Below are positions 27,431 through 36,400 of a DNA stretch of 64,000 bases, piece after piece. Made by a program: the position numbers and the translations under genes. The notes beneath the pieces were generated by a model. The model did not search any database. It was not told where the DNA came from and worked only from the letters and a program-made list of their open reading frames with translations. Each line of letters starts with the position of its first letter. Positions within the stretch are counted from its first letter, which is position 1. The stretch spans positions 248,001 to 312,000 of the forward strand of contig NZ_JBAWKC010000001.1 of the NCBI RefSeq assembly GCF_044003965.1. The letters run 5' to 3'. Source of the stretch: Yeosuana aquiaggeris (lineage in GTDB: Bacteria; Bacteroidota; Bacteroidia; Flavobacteriales; Flavobacteriaceae).

Positions 27431-27493
27431 TTTGTTGAGGTTGTTTATGATGAAGAACATAGCGCCATAAGAGAAGTATGAAGTTTTAAATAG
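27431..27493 (+). pseudogene. Eroded copy 4 of the repeated small gene
   Basis: The frame reads FVEVVYDEEHSAIREV, then a stop, SFK and another stop. This matches FVEVVYDAEHNTITEVRSFK of the copy at 25.4 kb with the arginine codon changed to TGA. Confidence 0.55.
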
Positions 27494-27724
27494 TTTCAAT
27501 AGGGTATTCACAAATATTTTTTATGAGATTATTTACAATGTTCCGTGTTGATGTGAGAAATGCATGAATTGACAAATTTGTAAAAAGCCTTTTTTATTCT
27601 TGAAAGAATATCGCTATTTCTAAAAATGAACCCAAAGTACTACATAAATTGTACAAATAGGTTTTTTGCTTTTCCTCTTTATTTCTTGTAAACTTTTTGG
27701 AAATATTTAACAAAAAAAGTTAAA

Positions 27725-27769
27725 TGTTTAATAAATAATAAAAAAGATTAAACAAAATAATTAAATTTG
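27725..27769 (+). promoter_or_regulatory. Fasciclin gene promoter with inverted TGTTTAAT operator
   Basis: TGTTTAAT (27725-27732) and ATTAAACA (27747-27754) form a perfect inverted repeat with 14 bases between. TAAATTTG (27762-27769) matches the -7 consensus TAnnTTTG, 28 bases before the ATG. A further GTTT/AAAC pair follows at 27769-27780. The layout suggests a regulator binding over the -33 region. The regulator is unknown. Confidence 0.5.
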
Positions 27770-27797
27770 TTTCGTTAAACTCTTAAACTAATATAAA

Positions 27798-29222
27798 ATG
27801 AATTTACGTTTGAATTTCTCGAAATCCCAAGTTTCTTTTTTAAAATTACCTACACTTCTTTTATTTGTACTATCGTTGTTTACAATTTCTTGTAACACTG
27901 AAGATACCGATATTATTGAAACAACAGGTTTACAGCCTACAATTGTAGAAGTTTTAGAAGCTTTTGGCTCAGAATCTACTGTTACAGATGCCGAATTTGG
28001 TAAGTCTAAAGTTAAAAAACCAACATTTAAAACATTAAATGTTGCCTTGGCTCAAACTGGTTTAGCTGGTACAGTGTCGTCAAAACGGTTAACAGTTTTC
28101 GCACCAACTGATGCTGCATTTGCAAAATATGGGTTAAATCAAAAAAATATTGTCTCAGAATTAGGCGTAGAGACCTTAACTTCTATATTATTATATCATG
28201 TTGTTAGTGGCACGATTTTTAGTGGAGACTTACCCGTTAATGGATTTGTTCCTACTTTAAATGGGGCATTCGTTGAAGTAAACGTTAATTCTGGCGTTAC
28301 CATAAATAATGCCACTGTAATTATTGCTGATAGGGAAGCCAGAAATGGTGTGATACATGCTATTGATGATGTTTTATTTCCACCTACAAATAATTTAGTT
28401 GCTCTAGCAAGTAGTTTTGATCCAGAATTTTCTGTTCTGCTAGCAGCAGCAACCAATGCTGGCTTGGCTGATACCTTAGCAAAAAATGGGCCCTACACTG
28501 TTTTCGCACCAACAAACCAAGCCTTTATGGATTTCTTTAAAGTTGCATCTGTTGAGGCGGCTATTGATGTTGTAAATGGACTTACTGCGGAAGATTTAGC
28601 ACCAATCTTATTATACCATGTGGTTGATGGTGTTGTGTTTAGTACAAATCTATCAAATGGATTTGTTCCTACGCTGAATGGTGCCGCGGTCAATGTTACT
28701 TTAGACTCTGGTGTAATGATAAATGACGCAAATGTTATTGGTGCCAATGTGCAGGCAACAAATGGTGTTGTGCATGTTATAGATAAAGTTTTACTTCCAC
28801 CTTCAAGCAATTTAGTTGATTTAGCAAGTAGTTTTGATCCAGAATTTTCTGTCCTATTAGCAGCAGCAACTAAGGCTGGTTTAGCTGATACCTTAACAAA
28901 TGATGGACCTTTTACCGTTTTCGCACCAACAAACCAAGCCTTTATGGATTTCTTTAAAGTTGCATCTGTTGAGGCGGCTATTGATGCTGTGAATGGACTT
29001 ACTGCGGAAGATTTAGCACCAATCTTATTATACCATGTGGTAGCAGGTCGCGTATATTCAAGTGATTTGTCAAGCGGTCCAGTAACAACTCTCTATGGGA
29101 GTTTTGATTTGAATCTAGACACATTAACTATTGATGATAATGCGATGTTAGTACCAGGTCTGTTAAATGTTCAAGCAACAAATGGCGTGATTCATGTGAT
29201 TGACAGCGTATTGATTCCATAA
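27798..29222 (+). CDS. Fasciclin (FAS1) domain lipoprotein with three repeats
   Basis: The 474-residue protein has a lipoprotein-like signal with SLFTISCNT (cysteine near residue 32), then three FAS1 domains at about 60-200, 200-335 and 335-474. Each shows the hallmarks TVFAPT and LYHVV, with NGVIHVID-type ends. Domains 2 and 3 are nearly identical, including LASSFDPEFSVLLAAAT and AFMDFFKVASVEAAID. FAS1 domains are adhesion modules, here likely at the cell surface. A strong terminator follows, and an inverted-repeat promoter precedes. Confidence 0.92.
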   Translation: MNLRLNFSKSQVSFLKLPTLLLFVLSLFTISCNTEDTDIIETTGLQPTIVEVLEAFGSESTVTDAEFGKSKVKKPTFKTLNVALAQTGLAGTVSSKRLTVFAPTDAAFAKYGLNQKNIVSELGVETLTSILLYHVVSGTIFSGDLPVNGFVPTLNGAFVEVNVNSGVTINNATVIIADREARNGVIHAIDDVLFPPTNNLVALASSFDPEFSVLLAAATNAGLADTLAKNGPYTVFAPTNQAFMDFFKVASVEAAIDVVNGLTAEDLAPILLYHVVDGVVFSTNLSNGFVPTLNGAAVNVTLDSGVMINDANVIGANVQATNGVVHVIDKVLLPPSSNLVDLASSFDPEFSVLLAAATKAGLADTLTNDGPFTVFAPTNQAFMDFFKVASVEAAIDAVNGLTAEDLAPILLYHVVAGRVYSSDLSSGPVTTLYGSFDLNLDTLTIDDNAMLVPGLLNVQATNGVIHVIDSVLIP

Positions 29223-29250
29223 TTTATTTGATTAAATAAAATAAAGTTTA

Positions 29251-29288
29251 AGCAGGATTGTTACGCTATAACAATCCTGCTTTTTTTA
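29251..29288 (+). terminator. Rho-independent terminator of the fasciclin gene
   Basis: AGCAGGATTGTTA (29251-29263) pairs perfectly over 13 bp with TAACAATCCTGCT (29269-29281) around CGCTA, followed by a run of T. Confidence 0.9.
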
Positions 29289-29488
29289 TTTTTATTTTAT
29301 AAAAGTTGACTCTTCGTTAAAATGAGGTCTAACCGTTAGGTGATGAGTAGTTGCGCAGTTAAGTACATAAATTTGTAAGTACACATTAAATGAAAATTCG
29401 CAGAGCTTTTTATAAGCAGGCAAATATGAGCCTGTAGTGATAGCTATTGATGCAAATAAATTCTTTATTTATAATAACTATGATCATT

Positions 29489-29527
29489 ATTCGCATTAAC
29501 TGTTATGCATTGGACAAGTTCTTTTTT
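29489..29527 (+). pseudogene. Eroded copy 5 of the repeated small gene (middle part)
   Basis: IRINCYALDKFFF matches IRINCYAIDKFFV of the copy at 25.4 kb at both protein and DNA level, and similarity stops on either side. The rest of the 29223-29941 gap holds only the fasciclin terminator and the 38-residue gene. Confidence 0.5.
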
Positions 29528-29592
29528 GATTTGGTACTCTTTTCTCTCTTATTTCAACGCATTAAACGTGTCTTAAATAGGCTCTAAAGTGT

Positions 29593-29709
29593 CTAATACG
29601 CACCAAATGCACTGGCCATTTGACCCATTGCCATTAGGTAAATCACACCACAGATAATTGAAACAACCAAAACAATTATCACAATGGATATTATAATTTT
29701 TCTTTTCAT
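29593..29709 (-). CDS. 38-residue single-helix membrane peptide
   Basis: ATG at 29709 opens MKRKIIISIVIIVLVVSIIC followed by GVIYLMAMGQMASAFGAY and a stop. A positively charged start and one hydrophobic helix of about 20 residues are seen, as in many small membrane proteins. No family was recognised. A short random frame cannot be excluded, but the strongly biased hydrophobic composition favours a real peptide. Confidence 0.4.
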   Translation of the reverse strand: MKRKIIISIVIIVLVVSIICGVIYLMAMGQMASAFGAY

Positions 29710-29971
29710 GTTGTAATAATACAGCTAAAAATTAAGTATTTGGGCTCTTCAATGGGAGTCGAATCATCTTTCCTTTATATAGAAAATAATTAATAATATT
29801 ATATTTTATAATTAAGAAGCTGAGAAAATATATATAACCATTTGTTTTAGTTAAGACTAATTATTTAGCATAATAAGCGCTACTACAAAAGAAATATTAT
29901 TTGATATGATCTAGAAATCAGGTAATTAGTATATTTATAACTTGTTGAAGTTAACCAACCCAACCAACCAT

Positions 29972-30706
29972 ATGATACCATTCTTCAGGAAAATCCGTAA
30001 AACACTTGCAGACGATAACAAGCCAATAAAATATATGAGGTATGCGGTTGGTGAAATTGTTTTGGTTGTTATTGGAATTTTGATTGCACTTCAGATTAAC
30101 AATTGGAATGAATCTCGAAAAGACAGAATATATGAAATTAAAATGCTTTCCGAAATAAGCACATCTTTAAAAACCGATGTTTTCCACTTCAAAGAAATGA
30201 TAAAAACATTTGATGAGTTATATGAAACATCTGATTATTTTATGGAATTAAGTAAGAAGAATATAAAGTATTATGACTCATTACTCGGCAAAGTATTCGA
30301 GTTGAATCGAAGCATAAATTATCAATATAATTCTGGGCCGTACGAAGCATTAAAATCATCTGGGATAGATAAAATATCTAATGACAAGCTTAGAAACGAC
30401 ATTACCTATTTATATGATTTTGAGTTACCTATCTTAGGAAATAATATTGCGCATATAACTAGAAATCATCAAAAGAATATCGAATCTATGTTAGAGATGT
30501 TCGGTGAACGTTATGTCGATGATTCTAGGGGTTATAATTCTATAGGATGGAACAATGTTCCAAAAGACCTTTTTCAAAGTCAAGGTTTTTTACAACTAAT
30601 TGCTGGAGTTAGTTTTAGAGGACTTAGTGCTGGACGTCAGCTAAAATTAGCTTTGCCTAAAATCGAAAAAACAATTGAAGATATTGATAATGAAATCAAA
30701 AAATAA
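29972..30706 (+). CDS. DUF6090 family membrane protein (paralogue 2)
   Basis: ATG at 29972 is chosen because it aligns with the other DUF6090 starts (MIPFFRKIRKTLADDNKPIK); a longer frame begins ten codons earlier. One helix (AVGEIVLVVIGILIALQINN) is followed by NWNESRK and a helical domain of about 190 residues. The 244-residue product diverges strongly from its paralogues after residue 60. Function is unknown. It opens the run of genes separated by attC-like spacers, the first of which begins right at its stop codon. Confidence 0.85.
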   Translation: MIPFFRKIRKTLADDNKPIKYMRYAVGEIVLVVIGILIALQINNWNESRKDRIYEIKMLSEISTSLKTDVFHFKEMIKTFDELYETSDYFMELSKKNIKYYDSLLGKVFELNRSINYQYNSGPYEALKSSGIDKISNDKLRNDITYLYDFELPILGNNIAHITRNHQKNIESMLEMFGERYVDDSRGYNSIGWNNVPKDLFQSQGFLQLIAGVSFRGLSAGRQLKLALPKIEKTIEDIDNEIKK

Positions 30707-30711
30707 CGAAA

Positions 30712-30843
30712 GCACAACACCGTGTAAAAAAATTGCTTGTTTTGTTCTTTTCCTTTGTTCCATCTTTTCTAATTTAATATATTTATGAATGGGGAAGTTC
30801 TTGCATTTTTATACGCAACTTTCCAGGCACATAAACGTTGTGC
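30712..30843 (+). repeat. attC-like cassette spacer F
   Basis: The outer arms GCACAAC (30712-30718) and GTTGTGC (30837-30843) are exact inverted copies. The inner arms AATTGC (about 30731) and GCAACTTT (30815-30822) pair with near-perfect match. The element fills nearly the whole gap between the two DUF6090 genes. The right end runs CTTCATTTATGACC just before the next gene. Nested outer and inner arms with unpaired spacers recall integron attC sites. Confidence 0.6.
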
Positions 30844-30869
30844 CTTCATTTATGACCCACCAATAGACA

Positions 30870-31583
30870 ATGATAAAATTCTTTAGAAAAATTCGACAAA
30901 ATCTACTCTCTGGAAATAAGTTAAGTAAGTATCTGATTTATGCTATAGGAGAAATTATTCTTGTAGTCATTGGAATACTAATCGCTTTAGGAATCAATAA
31001 TTGGAATGACAAAAACATTCTTCTAAGCAAGGAAACAAGTCTTCTGATTGAAATGAAATCGAATTTAGAATCGGATTTAGAAGGTCTGAAATGGGATATT
31101 AATAAAAATGAAAAACTGTTAAAAGCCAACCGAATTGTACTTGAAAGTTTAAATAATGGCGTTTATCACGATTCTTTAAACCAATATTACACTAGGATAA
31201 AAGGAAATACTGTATTTGTTAAAAATACTTCAGCCTTTAAAAATTTAGAATCAATTGGACTAAACATTATAAAAAATGATAGTTTACGTATAAAAATCAC
31301 AAAATTGTATTCAGAAGGATATCATTACATTAGGTACATAGAAGAAGTAAGAGATGAAAAATTTCAATATGAGCAAATTACCCCTCAAATTACCAAACAC
31401 TTAAGATTAAGTTCTGAAAACTTATATGAACCAATTAATGCTGATGAATTATCCAAGAATAATGAATTCAAGTCAGTAATTATCTTAAACTGTGACATGA
31501 GATATTACATAATTCAAGTTTATAAAGACATTAAAAATTTGATTGTTGAACTAATTAAAGCAATTGAATTAGAGCTTAATTAA
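30870..31583 (+). CDS. DUF6090 family membrane protein (paralogue 3)
   Basis: The 237-residue protein starts MIKFFRKIRQNLLSGNKLSK, nearly the same as paralogue 1, with the helix YAIGEIILVVIGILIALGIN and the NNWND motif. The rest is helical with many charged residues (LIEMKSNLESDLEGLKWDIN) and likely forms a cytoplasmic or periplasmic coiled region. Function is unknown. It is flanked on both sides by attC-like spacers F and A. Confidence 0.85.
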   Translation: MIKFFRKIRQNLLSGNKLSKYLIYAIGEIILVVIGILIALGINNWNDKNILLSKETSLLIEMKSNLESDLEGLKWDINKNEKLLKANRIVLESLNNGVYHDSLNQYYTRIKGNTVFVKNTSAFKNLESIGLNIIKNDSLRIKITKLYSEGYHYIRYIEEVRDEKFQYEQITPQITKHLRLSSENLYEPINADELSKNNEFKSVIILNCDMRYYIIQVYKDIKNLIVELIKAIELELN

Positions 31584-31593
31584 AATAACGAAA

Positions 31594-31725
31594 GGCTAAC
31601 ACCATGTATAATTAATTGCTAGTACTCGCCTACTTACGAAAATCCTTACGGATTTTCTATTCGGTTTTTATTTGCTAAATTTCGGGTTTAACCTCGCAAC
31701 TAATCATACTCAAACACCTTAGCTG
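31594..31725 (+). repeat. attC-like cassette spacer A
   Basis: The outer arms GGCTAAC (31594-31600) and CTTAGCTG (31718-31725) pair imperfectly. The inner arms ATTAATTGC (31611-31619) and GCAACTAAT (31696-31704) pair with one mismatch. A central hairpin GAAAATCC-TTAC-GGATTTTC sits between. The sequence aligns along its length with spacer B and, in its left half, with spacer E, although the flanking genes are unrelated. Confidence 0.65.
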
Positions 31726-31758
31726 TAACTATATGACGACAGTACAAACTTCAAACAG

Positions 31759-32808
31759 ATGACAATAAAATTGAATATATTTATATTTTTCAACGCATTG
31801 GTTTTATTGACATCTTGTAATGGACAGACCACTAAACAACAAGTTAAAACAGACAACATTGTAAAGGGCGACACCGTAAAACAACTTGGAAACAGCATTA
31901 TGGTGATTTATCAAGACAAGAAAAATACTTATTGGTTTGGTAGTTGGGAAACAGGAGTATATAAATACGATGGAAATGAATTAGTTAATTACACAACAAA
32001 ACACGGTTTGCTTAACAATAGAATTGATGAAATAAAAGAAGATGAATTTGGTAACATTTACTTTGCAAGTGCAAACGCAACATCCTCAATATCAAAGTTT
32101 AATGGAAATGATTTCACGACCTTAAAGGCAGTTCCCAGTGAAAATTGGAAACTTGAATCCACAGATATGTGGTTTAAATATTCTTATGGAAACATGAGAA
32201 AAGTATATCGCTATGATGGCATTACATTATTTGAATTGCAGTTCCCAAACCCACCAAATTTATCCAATCCATTTGATGTCTATAGCATTTATAAAGACAG
32301 AAAAGGAAACATTTGGTTTGGTACCAACCCTGTTGGAGTTTGTCGATATGATGGGAAATCTTTTAAATGGATTACAGAAGAAGATGTGACAGAATTTCGC
32401 AACGAAGGGGCAAATGGAGTGCGTTCAATTACGGAAGACAAAAATGGCGACTTTTGGTTCAACACAGAATTTCGCTATAGCGTTTACGACAGCACAACAT
32501 TAAAAAGCAATAAATTTCACACAAGACACAAAAGCATAGGCGGTTTAGATGGAAAAAAGGACAGCAATTTAGACGAGTATCTTTCAACAGTAAGAGACAA
32601 CGCTAATAATCTGTGGTTTGTAACCTATCGTGATGGTGTTTGGAAATATGACGGAAAGAACATTACACATTATGCAGTTCAAGATAACTCAAAAGACATT
32701 ACTTTATTCAGCATTTACAAAGACAACAATGGCGACCTTTGGCTTGGAACACACGAAAACGGAGCATATAAATTCAATGGTATAACATTTGAAAAATTTG
32801 AAAAATGA
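31759..32808 (+). CDS. Lipoprotein with two-component-regulator propeller repeats
   Basis: The 349-residue protein has a lipobox signal (MTIKLNIFIFFNALVLLTSC). It is built of repeated propeller blades with the Reg_prop pattern: DKKNTYWFGSWETGVYKYDG, DRKGNIWFGTNPVGVCRYDG and DNNGDLWLGTHENGAYKFNG, plus weaker copies, about six or seven in all. In hybrid two-component systems such propellers form the periplasmic sensor, but here no kinase domain follows. It is therefore a free-standing surface or periplasmic propeller. It lies between spacers A and C. Confidence 0.85.
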   Translation: MTIKLNIFIFFNALVLLTSCNGQTTKQQVKTDNIVKGDTVKQLGNSIMVIYQDKKNTYWFGSWETGVYKYDGNELVNYTTKHGLLNNRIDEIKEDEFGNIYFASANATSSISKFNGNDFTTLKAVPSENWKLESTDMWFKYSYGNMRKVYRYDGITLFELQFPNPPNLSNPFDVYSIYKDRKGNIWFGTNPVGVCRYDGKSFKWITEEDVTEFRNEGANGVRSITEDKNGDFWFNTEFRYSVYDSTTLKSNKFHTRHKSIGGLDGKKDSNLDEYLSTVRDNANNLWFVTYRDGVWKYDGKNITHYAVQDNSKDITLFSIYKDNNGDLWLGTHENGAYKFNGITFEKFEK

Positions 32809-32828
32809 GGTATGAAAAAAGAGCGACA

Positions 32829-32955
32829 GCATACAATGGCTATAAGTAATTGGGACATAAGTGATAAAACGAAAGTATAAACATAAAATAAAGATCAGGC
32901 TATACTGAAAATTTAGGGCGTAAAATCTCCAACTACTCATAACCGAACCGTTGGC
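32829..32955 (+). repeat. attC-like cassette spacer C
   Basis: The inner arms AGTAATTGG (32845-32853) and CCAACTACT (32929-32937) pair with one mismatch. The right end CGAACCGTTGGCAACAATTA matches the right end of spacer B. The left outer arm GCATACAATG resembles GCCAACAATG of spacer B with two changes, so outer pairing is weaker. Confidence 0.55.
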
Positions 32956-32987
32956 AACAATTAAGAACAAAACAAAAAGTTTATCAA

Positions 32988-33212
32988 ATGGAAAAAAAAT
33001 GGATATTATTAACAGCAATACTAATTTTCTTAATATTTATTTTTCTCTTTTGGAGGCTGACTAGTGGTTATACTAAAAAAGGATATGGTATAAAAATGTG
33101 GAAACATTGGCCAACGAGATTATCATATTGGCAAGCTGCAATATTATATAGTATTGGTTTTACAACTTTAATAATGTTTCTTTTAAAATGGGGAAATATT
33201 TTGACTTTTTAA
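32988..33212 (+). CDS. Small two-helix membrane protein, unknown function
   Basis: The 74-residue product has two hydrophobic segments, WILLTAILIFLIFIFLFW and ILYSIGFTTLIMFLLKW, joined by a basic loop (YTKKGYGIKMWKHWPTR). No family was recognised. ATG follows spacer C by 32 bases and spacer B begins 25 bases after the stop, the compact one-gene layout expected of a cassette. Confidence 0.6.
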   Translation: MEKKWILLTAILIFLIFIFLFWRLTSGYTKKGYGIKMWKHWPTRLSYWQAAILYSIGFTTLIMFLLKWGNILTF

Positions 33213-33236
33213 AAGTTTAAAAAAAGAATAACTGTA

Positions 33237-33338
33237 GCCAACAATGTTTATAATTCATTGCGTCTGATTTTCTATTCGATTTGTGTTTACTAATTTAGTT
33301 CCATACCAACGCAATTGACCATACCCGAACATGTTGGC
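33237..33338 (+). repeat. attC-like cassette spacer B (best preserved arms)
   Basis: The outer arms GCCAACA (33237-33243) and TGTTGGC (33332-33338) are exact inverted copies and extend to GCCAACAATGTT/AACATGTTGGC with one unpaired A. The inner arms TCATTGCG (33255-33262) and CGCAATTGA (33310-33318) also pair. The gaps between outer and inner arms (11 and 13 bases) are alike on both sides. The unpaired base and the nested arms are features expected of attC sites. Confidence 0.65.
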
Positions 33339-33437
33339 AAACATTATGACTCCTCCGGAATAAAGGCTAGATAATTTTTATTAAGTTTGAGTTTGATTTT
33401 GTTAAAAACAAAACCAACTAGACCTAAAATCAACACT

Positions 33438-36400
33438 ATGAAAAAAATTACATTTTCCTTACTATTATTCTTTATAGCTACAGTAACCTTCTCACAATCC
33501 ATAGATTCTATTTTTAAATCGGTCAAATACAGAAATATTGGCCCTTTTAGAGGAGGTAGGTCTGTTGCTGCATCTGGTGTAGTTGGAGATCCCATGACAT
33601 ATTACATGGGAAATACCGGAGGAGGACTTTGGAAAACTGAAGACGGCGGACAGCTCTGGAAAAATATTTCGGATGGCTATTTTAAAACCAGTTCGGTTGG
33701 TGCCATAGCCGTTTCTGAAAGTGACCCAAATACGGTATATGTGGGAATGGGTGAGCATGCGCCTAGAGCCGTAATGACATCCTATGGAGATGGTGTGTAT
33801 AAATCGAACGATGCAGGTAAAACATGGCTTTATTTAGGACTAAAAGAGACTCAGCATATATCAAGAATAGTTATACACCCTAAAAACCCGGATATCCTTT
33901 TTGTAGCAGCACAAGGAGCATTATATGGCCCCAATGAAGAAAGAGGCATTTTTAAATCAGTAGATGGTGGCGCCAGCTGGAGCAAAGTACTTTATATAAA
34001 TAATCTAACAGGGTGTGCCGAATTATCAATGGACCATAATAATCCTTTAGTAATGTATGCTGCGATGTGGGAGCATCAGCGCTTGCCTTGGAAAGTTATA
34101 AGCGGTGGTGCCGGAAGCGGTCTTTACAAAACTGCGGATGGAGGGAAAACTTGGAATAAAATTCACGAAGGCTTGCCCGAAGAGAAAGGCAAGATGGCTA
34201 TTGCCGTGAGTCGCTCAAATTCGGATAAGGTATATGCTTTAGTTGAAAGTGATTCTGACAAGGAGTTGGGTGGATTATTCGTCTCAAATAACGCAGGAAA
34301 AAAGTGGTCTAAAGTTTCCTCAGACCATAGTCTCATTCAAAGGGCGTGGTACTATATCGAGTTGTTTATCGATCCTAATGATGAGGAAAAGATATATGTA
34401 CTCAATGCCAGTGCACAACGCTCAATTGATGGTGGAAAAACCTGGTCTACACTAACCGGCACACATGGAGATTACCATGATCTTTGGATCAACCCATACA
34501 ACAGTAAAAATATGATCATTGCCAATGACGGTGGTGCTGCTGTATCATATAATTATGCGAAATCATGGTCTCCTCAAAACAGAATGGCTACTGCGCAGTT
34601 TTATAGGGTGAATACCGATAATCTGTTTCCTTACAACCTGTATGGAGGCCAACAAGATAACTCATCAGTAAAAATTAGTAGCATTGCTCTTGCAAGTAAT
34701 GGTATAGATGAACATCATTGGTCTCCTTCTGCCGGTGGGGAAAGTGCCTTTTTAGCTTTTGACCCTGACAATCCGCGATACGTATTGGGAGGTAGTTATT
34801 TGGGAACAATTGAAATTCTAGATACTAAAGCAAATGCCAGTACCCAGATTATGGCTGCTCCTATTCAATATTTGGGCAGAGAGACTAAGGATATGAAATA
34901 CAGATTCAATTGGAATGCTCCAATCATCAGGTCGCAACACGAGCCAAATACTTATTATCATGGAGCACAGTTGTTGCTGCGCACTAGAGATAATGGTAAC
35001 AGCTGGGAAGAGGTTTCTCGTGATTTATCCAACAATGAAAAAGAAAAACAGGGAAAAGGTGGTGGACCTTATACAAACGAAGCCGTAGGAGCCGAAAATT
35101 ATGGTACATTAACTTATGTTATTGAATCACCACACGAAAAAGGATTCATCTGGACAGCAACGGATGATGGTGTTTTGCAATTAACCAAAGATGGTGGAAA
35201 AACGTGGAAAAATGTAACTCCAAAGGGGCTTCCTGAAACTTTAATTAACGCTATTGAAGTCTCCCCTCACGATAAGGCAACTGCTTATATAGCTACAACA
35301 AGATTTAAATTTAATGACTATACTCCTGCAATATATAAAACAACAAACTATGGTGAATCATGGACCAATATCAGTACTGGTATTCCATTAGGCGCATATA
35401 CTAGAGTAGTTAGAGAAGATACTAAGCGAAAAGACTTGCTTTTTGCCGGAACAGAATTAGGGATGTACATATCTTGGAATGGGGGTAAACAATGGCAACC
35501 ATTTCAGCTGAATTTACCTATAACACCTATTACTGATTTGAAGGTTAGCCATGACGACTTAAGTATTGCAACCATGGGTCGATCATTTTGGATATTAGAT
35601 GATTTGGGATTAATACGACAGTTTGAAGGTAATGATAAATCTTTCGTGCTACTTCAACCAGAAGATGCCGTTATAGGAAATTGGGAGAGTCAGCTAAATA
35701 GTAATTCAGACATATTTAATGGAACTGATGATTCCCAAGGTGTTAATCCTGCCAATGGTGTTGTGTTTTACTATTATTTACCTACTGCCACAAAGGATAA
35801 AGAATTGACTTTAGTGATTAAAGACAAAGACGGAAATTTAGTTAGAACCATTAGTTCTCAAGCAAATCCTGATTATTTAAAATATCCTGGTGGTCCTTCT
35901 CCTGAGCCTTTACTTTCAAATAAAGTTGGTCTTAACCGTATTGTGTGGGACATGAGATATAACAGTTTGCCAGGAGTTCCTACGGCTTATATTGAAGGAT
36001 CTTTTAAGGGTCACAAGGCATTGCCAAATGCCTATACGGCTGCCATCAAGCAAGAAGATCAATTATCTGAAGCGCCATTCAATATACTGCCTAACCCATT
36101 GTATAACATAACTAACGAGGAGTACCAAGAAACTCATGATTTCACAACTAAAACTGAGGCAAATCTCACAGATATGCATAGGAGAGTTAATAAGTTAAAA
36201 GAAGTGCAAAACAAGATAGCACTCATCTTAAAGGAATTGCCCAAAGAAAAAAAATATACCGAGGTGAAATCACAAGGCGAAGCCATCATTCAAAAGCTTA
36301 AATCTTGGGATGAAGATATGGTTCAGCGCAAATCGAAGGCATATGACGATGTAGAAAATTTCCCGAATAAATTCACTGCTGAATATCTTTTCCTTATGAA

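Noticed and set aside
29310..29350. CTAACCGTTAG near 29.33 kb as another attC-like site
   Set aside because: Only a short near-palindrome is present; inner arms and a second outer arm are missing.
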